The notes under the pieces are model-generated. The model was not told the origin of the DNA. It did no database searches and saw nothing but the letters and a program-made list of their open reading frames with translations. This document shows, piece after piece, positions 53,638 to 61,656 of a DNA stretch of 64,000 nucleotides. Where the stretch lies: assembly GCF_001907675.1 (NCBI RefSeq), contig NZ_MPNT01000007.1, forward strand, positions 62,001 through 126,000, written 5' to 3'. Position numbers and translations under genes: made by a program. This stretch comes from Mycobacterium paraffinicum. GTDB taxonomy: Bacteria > Actinomycetota > Actinomycetes > Mycobacteriales > Mycobacteriaceae. Numbering within the stretch: position 1 is the stretch's first letter; the number at the start of each line of letters is the position of its first letter.

Positions 53638-56040
53638 GTGAGCCTAGAAACCCAGACAACCGCTCCCCTTGCCGACGACGAACTCGACCTGATCAACGCG
53701 TACTGGCGTGCCGCCAATTACGTTTCCGTTGGGCAGATCTACCTGCTGGACAATCCGCTGCTGACCGAACCGCTGTCGCCCGAGCACGTCAAACCGCGGC
53801 TGCTGGGACACTGGGGCACCACCCCGGGCCTGAACCTGATCTACGCCCACCTCAACCGGATCATCCGCGAGCGCGACGCCAGCGTCATCTACGTCACGGG
53901 GCCCGGCCACGGCGGCCCGGCTCTGGTCGCCAACGCCTATCTCGAGGGCACCTACAGCGAGGTGTACACCGGCATCGAGCAGGACGCCGAAGGGTTGCGA
54001 AAGCTGTTCCGGCAGTTCTCTTTTCCCGGCGGCATCCCCAGCCACGTCGCCGCCCAGACGCCTGGCTCCATCCACGAGGGCGGTGAACTCGGCTACGCGC
54101 TGGTGCACGCCTACGGCGCGGCCTTCGACAACCCGGATCTGGTCGTGGCCTGCGTAATCGGTGACGGCGAGGCCGAAACCGGGCCGATGGCGGCGAGCTG
54201 GCACTCCAACAAATTCCTCAACCCGGTCACCGACGGCGCGGTGCTGCCCATCCTCGCGCTCAACGGCTACAAGATCGCCAACCCGACCGTGCTGGCGCGC
54301 ATCCCGCACGCCGAACTCGAGGCCCTGCTGCGTGGTTACGGCTACCGGCCGATCACGGTCGCCGGTGACGACCCGGCGAACGTGCACCAGCAGCTGGCCG
54401 CCGCCCTCGACGACGCGTTCGCCGACATCGCGGCCATCCAGAGCGCGGCGCGCAGCGGCGACCGGACCGAGCGGCCGGTGTGGCCGATGATCGTGTTGCG
54501 CACGCCCAAGGGCTGGACCGGCCCGAAGGTGGTGGACGGCAAGAAGGTGGAGGGTACCTGGCGGTCGCATCAGGTTCCGCTGGCCGAGACGCACGACAAC
54601 CCGCAGCACCGCGCCCAGCTCGAGGAGTGGCTGCGCAGCTATCGGCCCGAGGAGCTGTTCGACGGCGACGGCAGGCTGCGCGCCGAGCTGCGGGCGCTGG
54701 CGCCCAGCGGTGATCGCCGGATGAGCGCGAACCCGCACGCCAACGGCGGCCTGTTGCTGCACGACCTCGACCTCCCGGATTTCCGTGACTACGCGGTCAC
54801 GGTGTCGCGGCCCGCGGCCACGACGCACGAGGCGACCCGGGTGCTCGGCACCTTTCTGCGGGACGTGATCGCCCGTAACTCCGACCGGTTCCGCCTGATG
54901 GGGCCCGACGAGACGGCATCCAACCGGTTGGACGCCGTCTACGGATCGACTGACAAGGTGTGGCTCTCGGAGATCGAGCCCGACGACGAGCACCTCGCGC
55001 CAGACGGCCGCGTGATGGAGGTGCTCTCCGAGCACCTGTGCCAGGGCTGGCTGGAGGGCTACCTGCTGACCGGCCGGCATGGCCTGTTCAACTGCTACGA
55101 GGCGTTCGTCCACATCGTCGACTCGATGCTCAACCAGCATGCGAAATGGCTCGCCACCAGCCTGGAGCTGCCGTGGCGGCGGCCGATCGCGTCGCTGAAC
55201 TACCTGCTGTCCTCGCACGTGTGGCGCCAGGATCACAACGGCGCCTCGCACCAAGACCCCGGCTTCATCGATCTGGTGGCCAACAAGCGGGCCGAACTGA
55301 CCCGGGTGTACCTGCCGCCGGACGGCAACACGCTGCTGTCGGTGGCCGACCACTGCCTGCGCAGCCGCGACTACATCAACGTCATCGTCGCCGGCAAACA
55401 GCCGGCGCTGGCCTACCTGGACATGGACCAGGCCATCGCGCACTGCGCGCGCGGCGTTGGCATCTGGCCGTGGGCGAGCACCGGTGGATCTTTAGACGCC
55501 GAACCCGACGTGGTGCTGGCCTGCGCCGGGGACATCCCGACGCTGGAAACCCTGGCCGCGGCCGACATCCTGCGCCGCGACCTCCCGGAGCTGGCGGTCC
55601 GGGTGGTCAACGTCGTCGACCTGATGCGGCTGCAGCCGGAATCCGAGCACCCGCACGGTTTGCCGGACCGGGAGTTCGACGCGCTGTTCACTCGCGACAA
55701 GCCGGTGATCTTCGCCTACCACGGGTACCCGTGGCTGATCCACCGGCTCACCTACCGGCGCACCAACCACTCGCACATCCACGTGCGCGGGTTCAAGGAG
55801 CGCGGCACCACGACGACTCCGTTCGACATGGTGATGCTCAACGATCTGGACCGCTTTCACCTGGTGATCGACGTCATCGACCGGGTGGACGGGCTGGCCA
55901 GCAAGGCCGCGGTGCTGCGCCAGCGCATGGTCGACGCCCGGCTCGCGGCGCGCATCTACACCCGCGAGCACGGCGAGGACGACCCGCAGATCGCCAACTG
56001 GACCTGGGAGCCGAGCGAGCAGAACGAGCGCAGTGAGTGA
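53638..56040 (+). CDS. xfp: Xylulose-5-phosphate/fructose-6-phosphate phosphoketolase
   Basis: 800 residues from GTG 53638. Thiamine-diphosphate enzyme: [21 protein letters not shown] near residue 85, the TPP/Mg loop [24 protein letters not shown] near 175, [11 protein letters not shown], and the C-terminal [24 protein letters not shown]. It splits xylulose 5-phosphate (or fructose 6-phosphate) with phosphate to acetyl phosphate plus a triose phosphate (or erythrose 4-phosphate). No promoter of note is seen; the MIRU-like repeat forms most of its upstream region. Its stop is in an AGTG microrepeat. Confidence 0.97.
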   Translation: MSLETQTTAPLADDELDLINAYWRAANYVSVGQIYLLDNPLLTEPLSPEHVKPRLLGHWGTTPGLNLIYAHLNRIIRERDASVIYVTGPGHGGPALVANAYLEGTYSEVYTGIEQDAEGLRKLFRQFSFPGGIPSHVAAQTPGSIHEGGELGYALVHAYGAAFDNPDLVVACVIGDGEAETGPMAASWHSNKFLNPVTDGAVLPILALNGYKIANPTVLARIPHAELEALLRGYGYRPITVAGDDPANVHQQLAAALDDAFADIAAIQSAARSGDRTERPVWPMIVLRTPKGWTGPKVVDGKKVEGTWRSHQVPLAETHDNPQHRAQLEEWLRSYRPEELFDGDGRLRAELRALAPSGDRRMSANPHANGGLLLHDLDLPDFRDYAVTVSRPAATTHEATRVLGTFLRDVIARNSDRFRLMGPDETASNRLDAVYGSTDKVWLSEIEPDDEHLAPDGRVMEVLSEHLCQGWLEGYLLTGRHGLFNCYEAFVHIVDSMLNQHAKWLATSLELPWRRPIASLNYLLSSHVWRQDHNGASHQDPGFIDLVANKRAELTRVYLPPDGNTLLSVADHCLRSRDYINVIVAGKQPALAYLDMDQAIAHCARGVGIWPWASTGGSLDAEPDVVLACAGDIPTLETLAAADILRRDLPELAVRVVNVVDLMRLQPESEHPHGLPDREFDALFTRDKPVIFAYHGYPWLIHRLTYRRTNHSHIHVRGFKERGTTTTPFDMVMLNDLDRFHLVIDVIDRVDGLASKAAVLRQRMVDARLAARIYTREHGEDDPQIANWTWEPSEQNERSE

Positions 56041-56086
56041 GTGATGGGAGCGAGACGACCGAACGACCTGGGGGTCCACCTGACGC

Positions 56087-56144
56087 CGAGATTGCCGTCA
56101 CGGTCGCGGCCCGGGCGCCAACCACAACCGTGACGGCAATCTCG
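56087..56144. repeat. 18-base perfect inverted repeat after the phosphoketolase gene
   Basis: The arms 56087-56104 and 56127-56144 are exact 18-base reverse complements separated by 22 bases. The left arm begins CGAGATTGCC and the right ends GGCAATCTCG. It lies between the phosphoketolase stop and the CPBP gene. There is no T tract; it may be a terminator or a dispersed palindromic element. Confidence 0.85.
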
Positions 56145-56184
56145 TTGAAGTCACGCTGCCTTGGCTCACCGGTAAACTGGCCAG

Positions 56185-56946
56185 ATGCTCGAGGCTCCCG
56201 CGATCGCTGACACCCACCCGGTGCTCGCGCAGCTGTCGGCGCTGCACAGGTTTCGGATCCACCTCGATATCGCCGTCGTCGTGCTGGTGTTGGTGCTGAC
56301 CAACCTGGTCGCGCACTTCACCACCCCCTGGGCCGGCATCTGCGTCGTTCCCGCCGCGGCCGTCGGGCTGGTGTTCCTGATGCGCGCCAATGGTCTGGAC
56401 TGGGCCGACTTGGGTCTGGGGCGCGAACATTGGAAGTCGGGCTTCGGCTACGCCGTGGTCGCGGTGCTGGTCGTGGCGTCCGTGATAGCTGTCGGGGTGC
56501 TGCTGCCGATGACCCGGCCGATGTTCCTCAACCACCGCTACGCCACGGTCTCCGGCGCGCTGATCGCCTCGATGGTGATCATCCCGCTGCAGACCGTGAT
56601 CCCGGAGGAGCTGGCGTTTCGGGGCGTGCTGCACGGCGCGCTGCACCGTGCCTGGGGCTTCCGCGGGGTCGCGCTGGCGGGTTCGCTGCTGTTCGGGCTG
56701 TGGCACGTCGCGACGTCGCTCGGGCTGACCAGCAGCAACGTCGGATTCACCCGGCTCTTCGGCGGCGGCATCGTGGGGATGTTGGCGGGGGTCGCCGGCG
56801 CGGTGCTGGCTACCGGCGCGGCCGGCTTCGTCTTCAGCTGGCTACGCCGGCGCAGCGGCAGCCTGATCGCACCGATCGCGTTGCACTGGTCGCTGAACGG
56901 GCTTGGTGCGCTGGCCGCCGCGCTGGTGTGGCACCTGACCCGCTGA
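56185..56946 (+). CDS. CPBP family intramembrane protease
   Basis: 253 residues from ATG 56185. About seven hydrophobic helices. The CPBP/CAAX motif series is complete: EELAFRGVLHGAL (motif 1), FGLWHVATS (motif 2) and ALHWSLNGLG (motif 3), giving the Glu-Glu/His/His active site. It corresponds to Rv1863c. The natural target is unknown; such enzymes cleave lipoprotein or prenyl-like substrates within the membrane. Confidence 0.9.
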   Translation: MLEAPAIADTHPVLAQLSALHRFRIHLDIAVVVLVLVLTNLVAHFTTPWAGICVVPAAAVGLVFLMRANGLDWADLGLGREHWKSGFGYAVVAVLVVASVIAVGVLLPMTRPMFLNHRYATVSGALIASMVIIPLQTVIPEELAFRGVLHGALHRAWGFRGVALAGSLLFGLWHVATSLGLTSSNVGFTRLFGGGIVGMLAGVAGAVLATGAAGFVFSWLRRRSGSLIAPIALHWSLNGLGALAAALVWHLTR

Positions 56947-56952
56947 GGACGC

Positions 56953-57981
56953 TCACACCAGCAGCACCGCCGCGCCGGCGATGCGGCCCGCGCTGAGATC
57001 CGCCAGCGCACGATCGGCTTGGTCCAGCGGGTATTCCGGCGTGGTCACTTCGATATGGTGCTCGCCCGCGAAGTCGAGGAACGCCCGCGCGTCGGCCCGG
57101 GTGTTGGACGTGACCGAGCGGACCTGGCGCTCCTGGAACAGGTGGCGCTGGTAATTGAGGACCGGGATGTCGGACAGGTGGATGCCGGCGATCGCCAGGG
57201 TGCCGCCGCGGTCCAGCGCCTCCAGCGCGGGCAGCACCAGCTCCCCGACCGGGGCGAACAGGATCGCCGCATCCAGCGGCACCGGCGGCGGATCGGCCGC
57301 GCCCTGCGCCGACGCGGCGCCGAGCTGCATGGCCAGCTCACGCGCCTCGGCTCCCCGGGTCATCACGTGCACCTCGGCGCCCTGCGCCAACGCGACCTGC
57401 GCGGTGATGTGGGCGCTGCCGCCGAAGCCGTACAGCCCGAGCCGCCCGCCCGGCGGCAGATCGGCACGGAGCAGCGAGCGGTACCCGATGATGCCGGCGC
57501 ACAGCAGCGGCGCGAGTTCGCTATCGCTGTATCCGCCGGGCAGCGGATGTGCGAAAGCGGCCGGGACCGTGGCGAATTCGGCGTACCCACCGTCGGCGTC
57601 CCAGCCGGTGTAGCGGGACTGCGGGCACAGGTTCTCGTCGCCGCGGCGACAGTACTTGCACACCCCGCAGGTGTGGCGTAGCCAGGCGATGCCGACCCGG
57701 TCTCCAACCCGAAACGCGTCGCCCGCCTGTGCGCCCAATTCCACGACCTCGCCGACCACCTCGTGGCCGGGCGTCACGTGCTCGCGGTGCACGGGCAGGT
57801 CGCCCTCGGTGACGTGCAGGTCGGTGCGGCACACGCCGCAGGCCCGGACGGCGACCAGCAATTCCGACGGCCCGGGGCGCGGCACCTCGGAAGCGACTTG
57901 CTCGAGCGGGGCGGTGTCCATGGGGCCGGGTTGACGCACCCGCCATGCGCGCATGGCCGCGGTGGATAGCGGTGCAATCAT
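56953..57981 (-). CDS. adhA: Zinc-dependent alcohol dehydrogenase AdhA
   Basis: 342 residues from ATG 57981; a second ATG nine codons in is possible. It follows remembered M. tuberculosis AdhA (Rv1862) almost throughout. Catalytic zinc: [16 protein letters not shown] and GHEVVG. Structural zinc: [15 protein letters not shown]. The nucleotide-binding motif [14 protein letters not shown] lies near residue 190. It oxidises alcohols with NAD. Convergent with the CPBP gene, six bases apart. Confidence 0.94.
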   Translation of the reverse strand: MIAPLSTAAMRAWRVRQPGPMDTAPLEQVASEVPRPGPSELLVAVRACGVCRTDLHVTEGDLPVHREHVTPGHEVVGEVVELGAQAGDAFRVGDRVGIAWLRHTCGVCKYCRRGDENLCPQSRYTGWDADGGYAEFATVPAAFAHPLPGGYSDSELAPLLCAGIIGYRSLLRADLPPGGRLGLYGFGGSAHITAQVALAQGAEVHVMTRGAEARELAMQLGAASAQGAADPPPVPLDAAILFAPVGELVLPALEALDRGGTLAIAGIHLSDIPVLNYQRHLFQERQVRSVTSNTRADARAFLDFAGEHHIEVTTPEYPLDQADRALADLSAGRIAGAAVLLV

Positions 57982-58030
57982 TCGTCAATCATGCCGCCAA
58001 CCGCCACGGCCGCAACGCGTTAACTGTTGG

Positions 58031-58336
58031 TTAGGTTCTGCGCAGCAGTCGCGAGATCCACAGCAGCACGACTGCGCCAGCCAGGGCGACAAAGAATGTG
58101 AACCAATACCCGCCGCTGTTAACGTCGACACCCACGAGGTTGAGCACGAGGCCTGCAACGAATGCCCCGACAACTCCGATCACGATGTCCATCAGGATGC
58201 CGGAGCCGCCGCCCTTAACGATTTTGCTCGCTAGGAGACCGGCTATGCCACCGATGATGATGTATCCAATCCACCCGATACCGGTCTTTCCATTTAGGTT
58301 CAGGGCCAGATATTCGGTAGCTGCCATGACGTCCAT
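58031..58336 (-). CDS. GlsB/YeaQ/YmgE family small membrane protein
   Basis: 101 residues from ATG 58336, the length of M. tuberculosis Rv1861. Three hydrophobic helices with the family pattern IGYIIIGGIAGLLASKIVKGGGSGILMDIVIGVVGAFVAG and a final helix before WISRLLRRT. The family is linked to stress and called transglycosylase-associated, but has no proven enzyme activity. A small hairpin separates it from apa. Confidence 0.88.
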   Translation of the reverse strand: MDVMAATEYLALNLNGKTGIGWIGYIIIGGIAGLLASKIVKGGGSGILMDIVIGVVGAFVAGLVLNLVGVDVNSGGYWFTFFVALAGAVVLLWISRLLRRT

Positions 58337-58363
58337 GCGGGTCTCCTTGCATTCGCTGGCAAA

Positions 58364-58382
58364 GCCCAGCGAATTGCTGGGC
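58364..58382. terminator. Small hairpin between apa and the GlsB-like gene
   Basis: GCCCAGC and GCTGGGC form a 7-bp stem with a GAATT loop. On the minus strand three T bases follow. Lying ~90 bases after the apa stop, it could end the apa transcript or be part of the GlsB-gene leader. Confidence 0.5.
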
Positions 58383-58470
58383 CGTCAGTTCGGTATACCC
58401 GCTTTGCGTAACGGAAAAGGCTCGGGTTCGGCGACCCTTCGCCCACCATCCCGGCGCCCTGATCAGGGGG

Positions 58471-59517
58471 TCAGGTCGATTGCGTCCGCTGTGGTGACGG
58501 CGCCGGGGTAGGGCTAACCTCCCCGGCCGGCGCCGGGGCCGGCGCCGGCGATGGCGTTGCCGGTGCCGCCGGTGCCGCCGGTGCCGGCTGGCCCCCTGGT
58601 GCAGGTGCCGCCGGGGCCGGTTGGGCTCCCGGAGCCGCCGGGGCTCCGGCGGCGGGTGCGGGCGGGCCCGCCCAGGGCTGGATCGACTCGGCCAGCGCCT
58701 TGGCCGCGCCCTTGTCCACCGGATCGTTCGCCGTGCCGAGCCACACGACGAACCAGCGTTGCGGCGGTGCGCCGGAGGGCGTGTTCGCCGCGGGCAGCCC
58801 GACCACGCCCGTCCAGATCTGACCGTTGGGCTTAGACGTGTCGCTGAACTTGACCTCGTAGTAGGACGCGCTGCCGGTGACGCCGTTGGCCCCGGTGAGC
58901 GGGGTCGCCTCCTGGTTGATCCGGGTGCCGGGGTACGGCAGGAAGAACTCACCCATGTCCGAGCCGAGCCGCACGGCGGCCTTGGCGTCATTGGCTTCTG
59001 CGCTGGCGTAAAGCTTCTGGTCCAACCGCCCCATCACGATGCGGGTGTCGTTGGCGACCGGCGGCGGCTGGTCGGGCAGCGGCGGCGGTCCCGTCGTCTT
59101 GCTCAGCAGCGCCGAGCCGTAGTCGAGGTGGGACGCGTCCGATTCGACCCAGCCGGGGGGAAGGACGTAGCTGAAACCGCCCACGGCGTTGGCGACCCGC
59201 CCGGCGTTCGGGTCGACGGGCGGCGGCGGCGGTGCGTTCGGGTCGACCGGCGGCGGTGGTGGCGCGTTCGGGTCGACCGGCGCCGGCGGCGCGCCAGGCG
59301 CCGGGGAGGCAGGCGCAGCAGTGGTCGCGGGGGCCGCGGGGCCGGCTGCCGGCGGCGGTGCCGTCGTCGTCGGGGGCACCGGGGTCGGCACCTCCGGATC
59401 GGCGTTCGCGGCCGCCGGCAACGCGATGGTGACGGCGCTGGCGCTGGTCACTGTGGCTATCGCCAGCGTCGCCCAGAGGCCTTTGCGACGTGTCGAGTTG
59501 GGATCCACCTGCTCCAT
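58471..59517 (-). CDS. apa: Alanine/proline-rich antigen Apa (fibronectin attachment protein)
   Basis: 348 residues from ATG 59517. Signal peptide residues 1-39, cut before [10 protein letters not shown], the same cleavage point as M. tuberculosis Apa (Rv1860). A Pro/Ala-rich stretch with a repeated [10 protein letters not shown] unit follows, then the folded central domain ([74 protein letters not shown]), and a second Pro/Ala-rich tail. It is a secreted glycoprotein (mannosylated in M. tuberculosis) that binds fibronectin. In the same direction as, and downstream of, modC. Confidence 0.95.
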   Translation of the reverse strand: MEQVDPNSTRRKGLWATLAIATVTSASAVTIALPAAANADPEVPTPVPPTTTAPPPAAGPAAPATTAAPASPAPGAPPAPVDPNAPPPPPVDPNAPPPPPVDPNAGRVANAVGGFSYVLPPGWVESDASHLDYGSALLSKTTGPPPLPDQPPPVANDTRIVMGRLDQKLYASAEANDAKAAVRLGSDMGEFFLPYPGTRINQEATPLTGANGVTGSASYYEVKFSDTSKPNGQIWTGVVGLPAANTPSGAPPQRWFVVWLGTANDPVDKGAAKALAESIQPWAGPPAPAAGAPAAPGAQPAPAAPAPGGQPAPAAPAAPATPSPAPAPAPAGEVSPTPAPSPQRTQST

Positions 59518-59625
59518 GGCGACGAACCTACCGTGTTACCGCTGTGACGCAAGGAACCTTGCGGACAATTGCATCGTCGTTTTGCCGATGTTGCCGATGT
59601 GCGACCGGGCGCCCAATTCCACGGC

Positions 59626-60723
59626 TCAGTGCGCCGCCGGATACAACGCCACCTCGTGCGCTTTGACCGAGAACCACACCCTTTCGCCGGGCGCCAGCCG
59701 CAGCTCCGATGCCGCGTCGACCGTGATCTCCGCGGCCAGGCCGGGCGCGCCGTCGGGTTGCTGCTCGCCGCGCACCAACACCGCCGCCCCGCGGATGTCG
59801 AGCTCCGCGACCGTCACCTCGACCGTGTTGCGTGGGCTGCCGTGCGGTCGCTCCCGATAGACCGCCACCGCGGTGGGCGGAAAGACCGCGATCGCATTCC
59901 GCCCGGCGGCCAGCTCGTCACCCCCCGGGGCGGCGTGCCAGCGCATGCCCGAACGCGCGTGCAGCGCGGCGTCGGCGGCGGCTGTCCCGTTGACCAGGTT
60001 GATGCCCGCGATCCGTGCTCCGAAGTGACTGCGCGGCGCCGTCAGCACCGCCGAAACCGGGCCGATCTCGGCGATCCTGCCCGACTCCAGCACCAGCACC
60101 CGGTCGGCCAGCGTGAACACGTCCAGCAGGTCGTGCGTTATCAGGACGACCGCGCAGCCGGTGCGGGCAACCACGCGTCGCAGTACCGCGCGAATGCCCG
60201 CGGCCGCCGCGACGTCGAGACCGTTCAGCGGCTCGTCGAGCAGCAACACGTCCGGCTCGGCGGCCAGCGCCCGAGCGACCGCCACGCGCTGGGCTTGCCC
60301 GCCGGACAGCTGCCGCGCCTTGCGGTCGGCGAACCGCTCGGCGTCCACCTCGCGCAGCCAGCGCAGCGCCGCCGCCCTCCCCGCGGCCCGTCGAGGGCGC
60401 AGCCATCCGTCCCGGCTGCGCGGCCCGAAGGCCACGTTGGCGGCGACGCTCATGTGGGGGAACAACAACGGGTCCTGCAACAGCAAGCCGACGCGGCGGT
60501 CATGCGTGGCCACGTTCACCCCGGCCGCGGTGTCGGTCAGCACCCGGTCGCCCAACCGCACCACCCCGTGGTCCGGGCGAACCAGCCCGGCGATGACATG
60601 CAGCGCGGTCGACTTGCCCGCGCCATTGGGCCCGAGGACCGCGAGCACTTCGCCCGCCGACACGGAGAACTCCACGTCCAGGCGGCGATCCGCGACGACG
60701 GCGCGCAGCTGCAACTCGCTCAT
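59626..60723 (-). CDS. modC: Molybdate ABC transporter ATP-binding protein ModC
   Basis: 365 residues from ATG 60723. ATPase domain with Walker A GPNGAGKST, signature LSGGQAQRVAVARAL and Walker B VLLLDEPLNGLD; a C-terminal TOBE domain from about residue 290 (ERPHGSPRNTVEVTVAELDI) binds molybdate. It energises uptake through ModB. It begins 8 bases after modB and precedes apa. The usual binding protein ModA is missing upstream. Confidence 0.94.
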   Translation of the reverse strand: MSELQLRAVVADRRLDVEFSVSAGEVLAVLGPNGAGKSTALHVIAGLVRPDHGVVRLGDRVLTDTAAGVNVATHDRRVGLLLQDPLLFPHMSVAANVAFGPRSRDGWLRPRRAAGRAAALRWLREVDAERFADRKARQLSGGQAQRVAVARALAAEPDVLLLDEPLNGLDVAAAAGIRAVLRRVVARTGCAVVLITHDLLDVFTLADRVLVLESGRIAEIGPVSAVLTAPRSHFGARIAGINLVNGTAAADAALHARSGMRWHAAPGGDELAAGRNAIAVFPPTAVAVYRERPHGSPRNTVEVTVAELDIRGAAVLVRGEQQPDGAPGLAAEITVDAASELRLAPGERVWFSVKAHEVALYPAAH

Positions 60724-60731
60724 GGCCTCGG

Positions 60732-61496
60732 CTATCTCGCCGTGTTTCCGGTCAACCGGCCGGCGCCGAGCCCCAGCACCACCAGCGCCGCCACGGCGAC
60801 CAACAGGATCGACAGCGCGACCGCCGCGTCGGCGTCGGTGACCCGCTGCAGGTATATCTCCAGCGGCAACGTGCGGGTGACCCCCTGCCGGGACCCGGCG
60901 AACGTCAGCGTGGCACCGAACTCCCCCAGCGAGCGCGCGAACGCCAGCACCGCCCCCGACGCCAGGCCCGGCAGCAGCAGCGGCAGGGTGATTCGCCACC
61001 AGACGGTGCTGGGACGCGCTCCCAAGGTCGCCGCCACCACCTCGAAGTCGGCGCCGGCGGTGCGTGCGGCACCCTCCAGGGAAATCACCAGGAACGGCAG
61101 CGACACGAAGGTCTGCGCCAGCACCACGGCGGTGGTACTGAACGCGATGGTGACCCCGGCGGCCTCGAGATACCGACCGAGCAACCCGAGCCGGCCGAAC
61201 GCATACAGCAGCGCGATCCCGCCCACGACCGGCGGCAGCACCAACGGCAGCAGGATGAGCGGCCGCAGCAGCCGCACCAGTCGCGCGGTGCTGCGGGCCA
61301 GCACCAGGGCCATCGGGACGCCCAGCAGCACGCAGAGCGCGGTGCTGGCCGCCGCGGTCTTGAGGCTGAGCAGCAAGGCCGTCCGCGACGAGGGGCTGGT
61401 GATCAGCGACCAGAAATTCGGCCAGTCGACCTTGATCGCGATGGCCAGCAGCGGCAGCACCACGAACCCGGTCCCCACGACGGCGGGCACGTACAC
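60732..61496 (-). CDS. modB: Molybdate ABC transporter permease ModB
   Basis: 254 residues from GTG 61496, with five to six membrane helices and the permease EAA-like loop [15 protein letters not shown]. The coding sequence very likely reaches further upstream: in frame before the GTG it reads [10 protein letters not shown], and DLPRWVY is the remembered start of M. tuberculosis ModB. The only candidate initiator there is ATT at 61529-61527, with AGGAG seven bases upstream. The GTG at 61496 has no ribosome site. modA should precede it but does not; a cyclase/ATPase regulator gene starts on the other strand instead. Confidence 0.88.
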   Translation of the reverse strand: MYVPAVVGTGFVVLPLLAIAIKVDWPNFWSLITSPSSRTALLLSLKTAAASTALCVLLGVPMALVLARSTARLVRLLRPLILLPLVLPPVVGGIALLYAFGRLGLLGRYLEAAGVTIAFSTTAVVLAQTFVSLPFLVISLEGAARTAGADFEVVAATLGARPSTVWWRITLPLLLPGLASGAVLAFARSLGEFGATLTFAGSRQGVTRTLPLEIYLQRVTDADAAVALSILLVAVAALVVLGLGAGRLTGNTAR

Positions 61497-61656
61497 CCAC
61501 CGCGGTAGATCCGCACGACGCTCGCTAATACGGACGCTCCTATGGTCGGGAGACCTTTACCGCCTCAACCTAGCGCTGCGCGATCGCCAAGCGGGTAGAG
61601 CGCGTGGTTTCCGGATGTGCCAGTTCAAGGCGCGTGCGTTGTGAGATTCTGCAGAG

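Noticed and set aside
59569..61644. 691-codon plus-strand frame opposite modC and modB
   Set aside because: Low-complexity translation; modC and modB on the minus strand have clear motifs.
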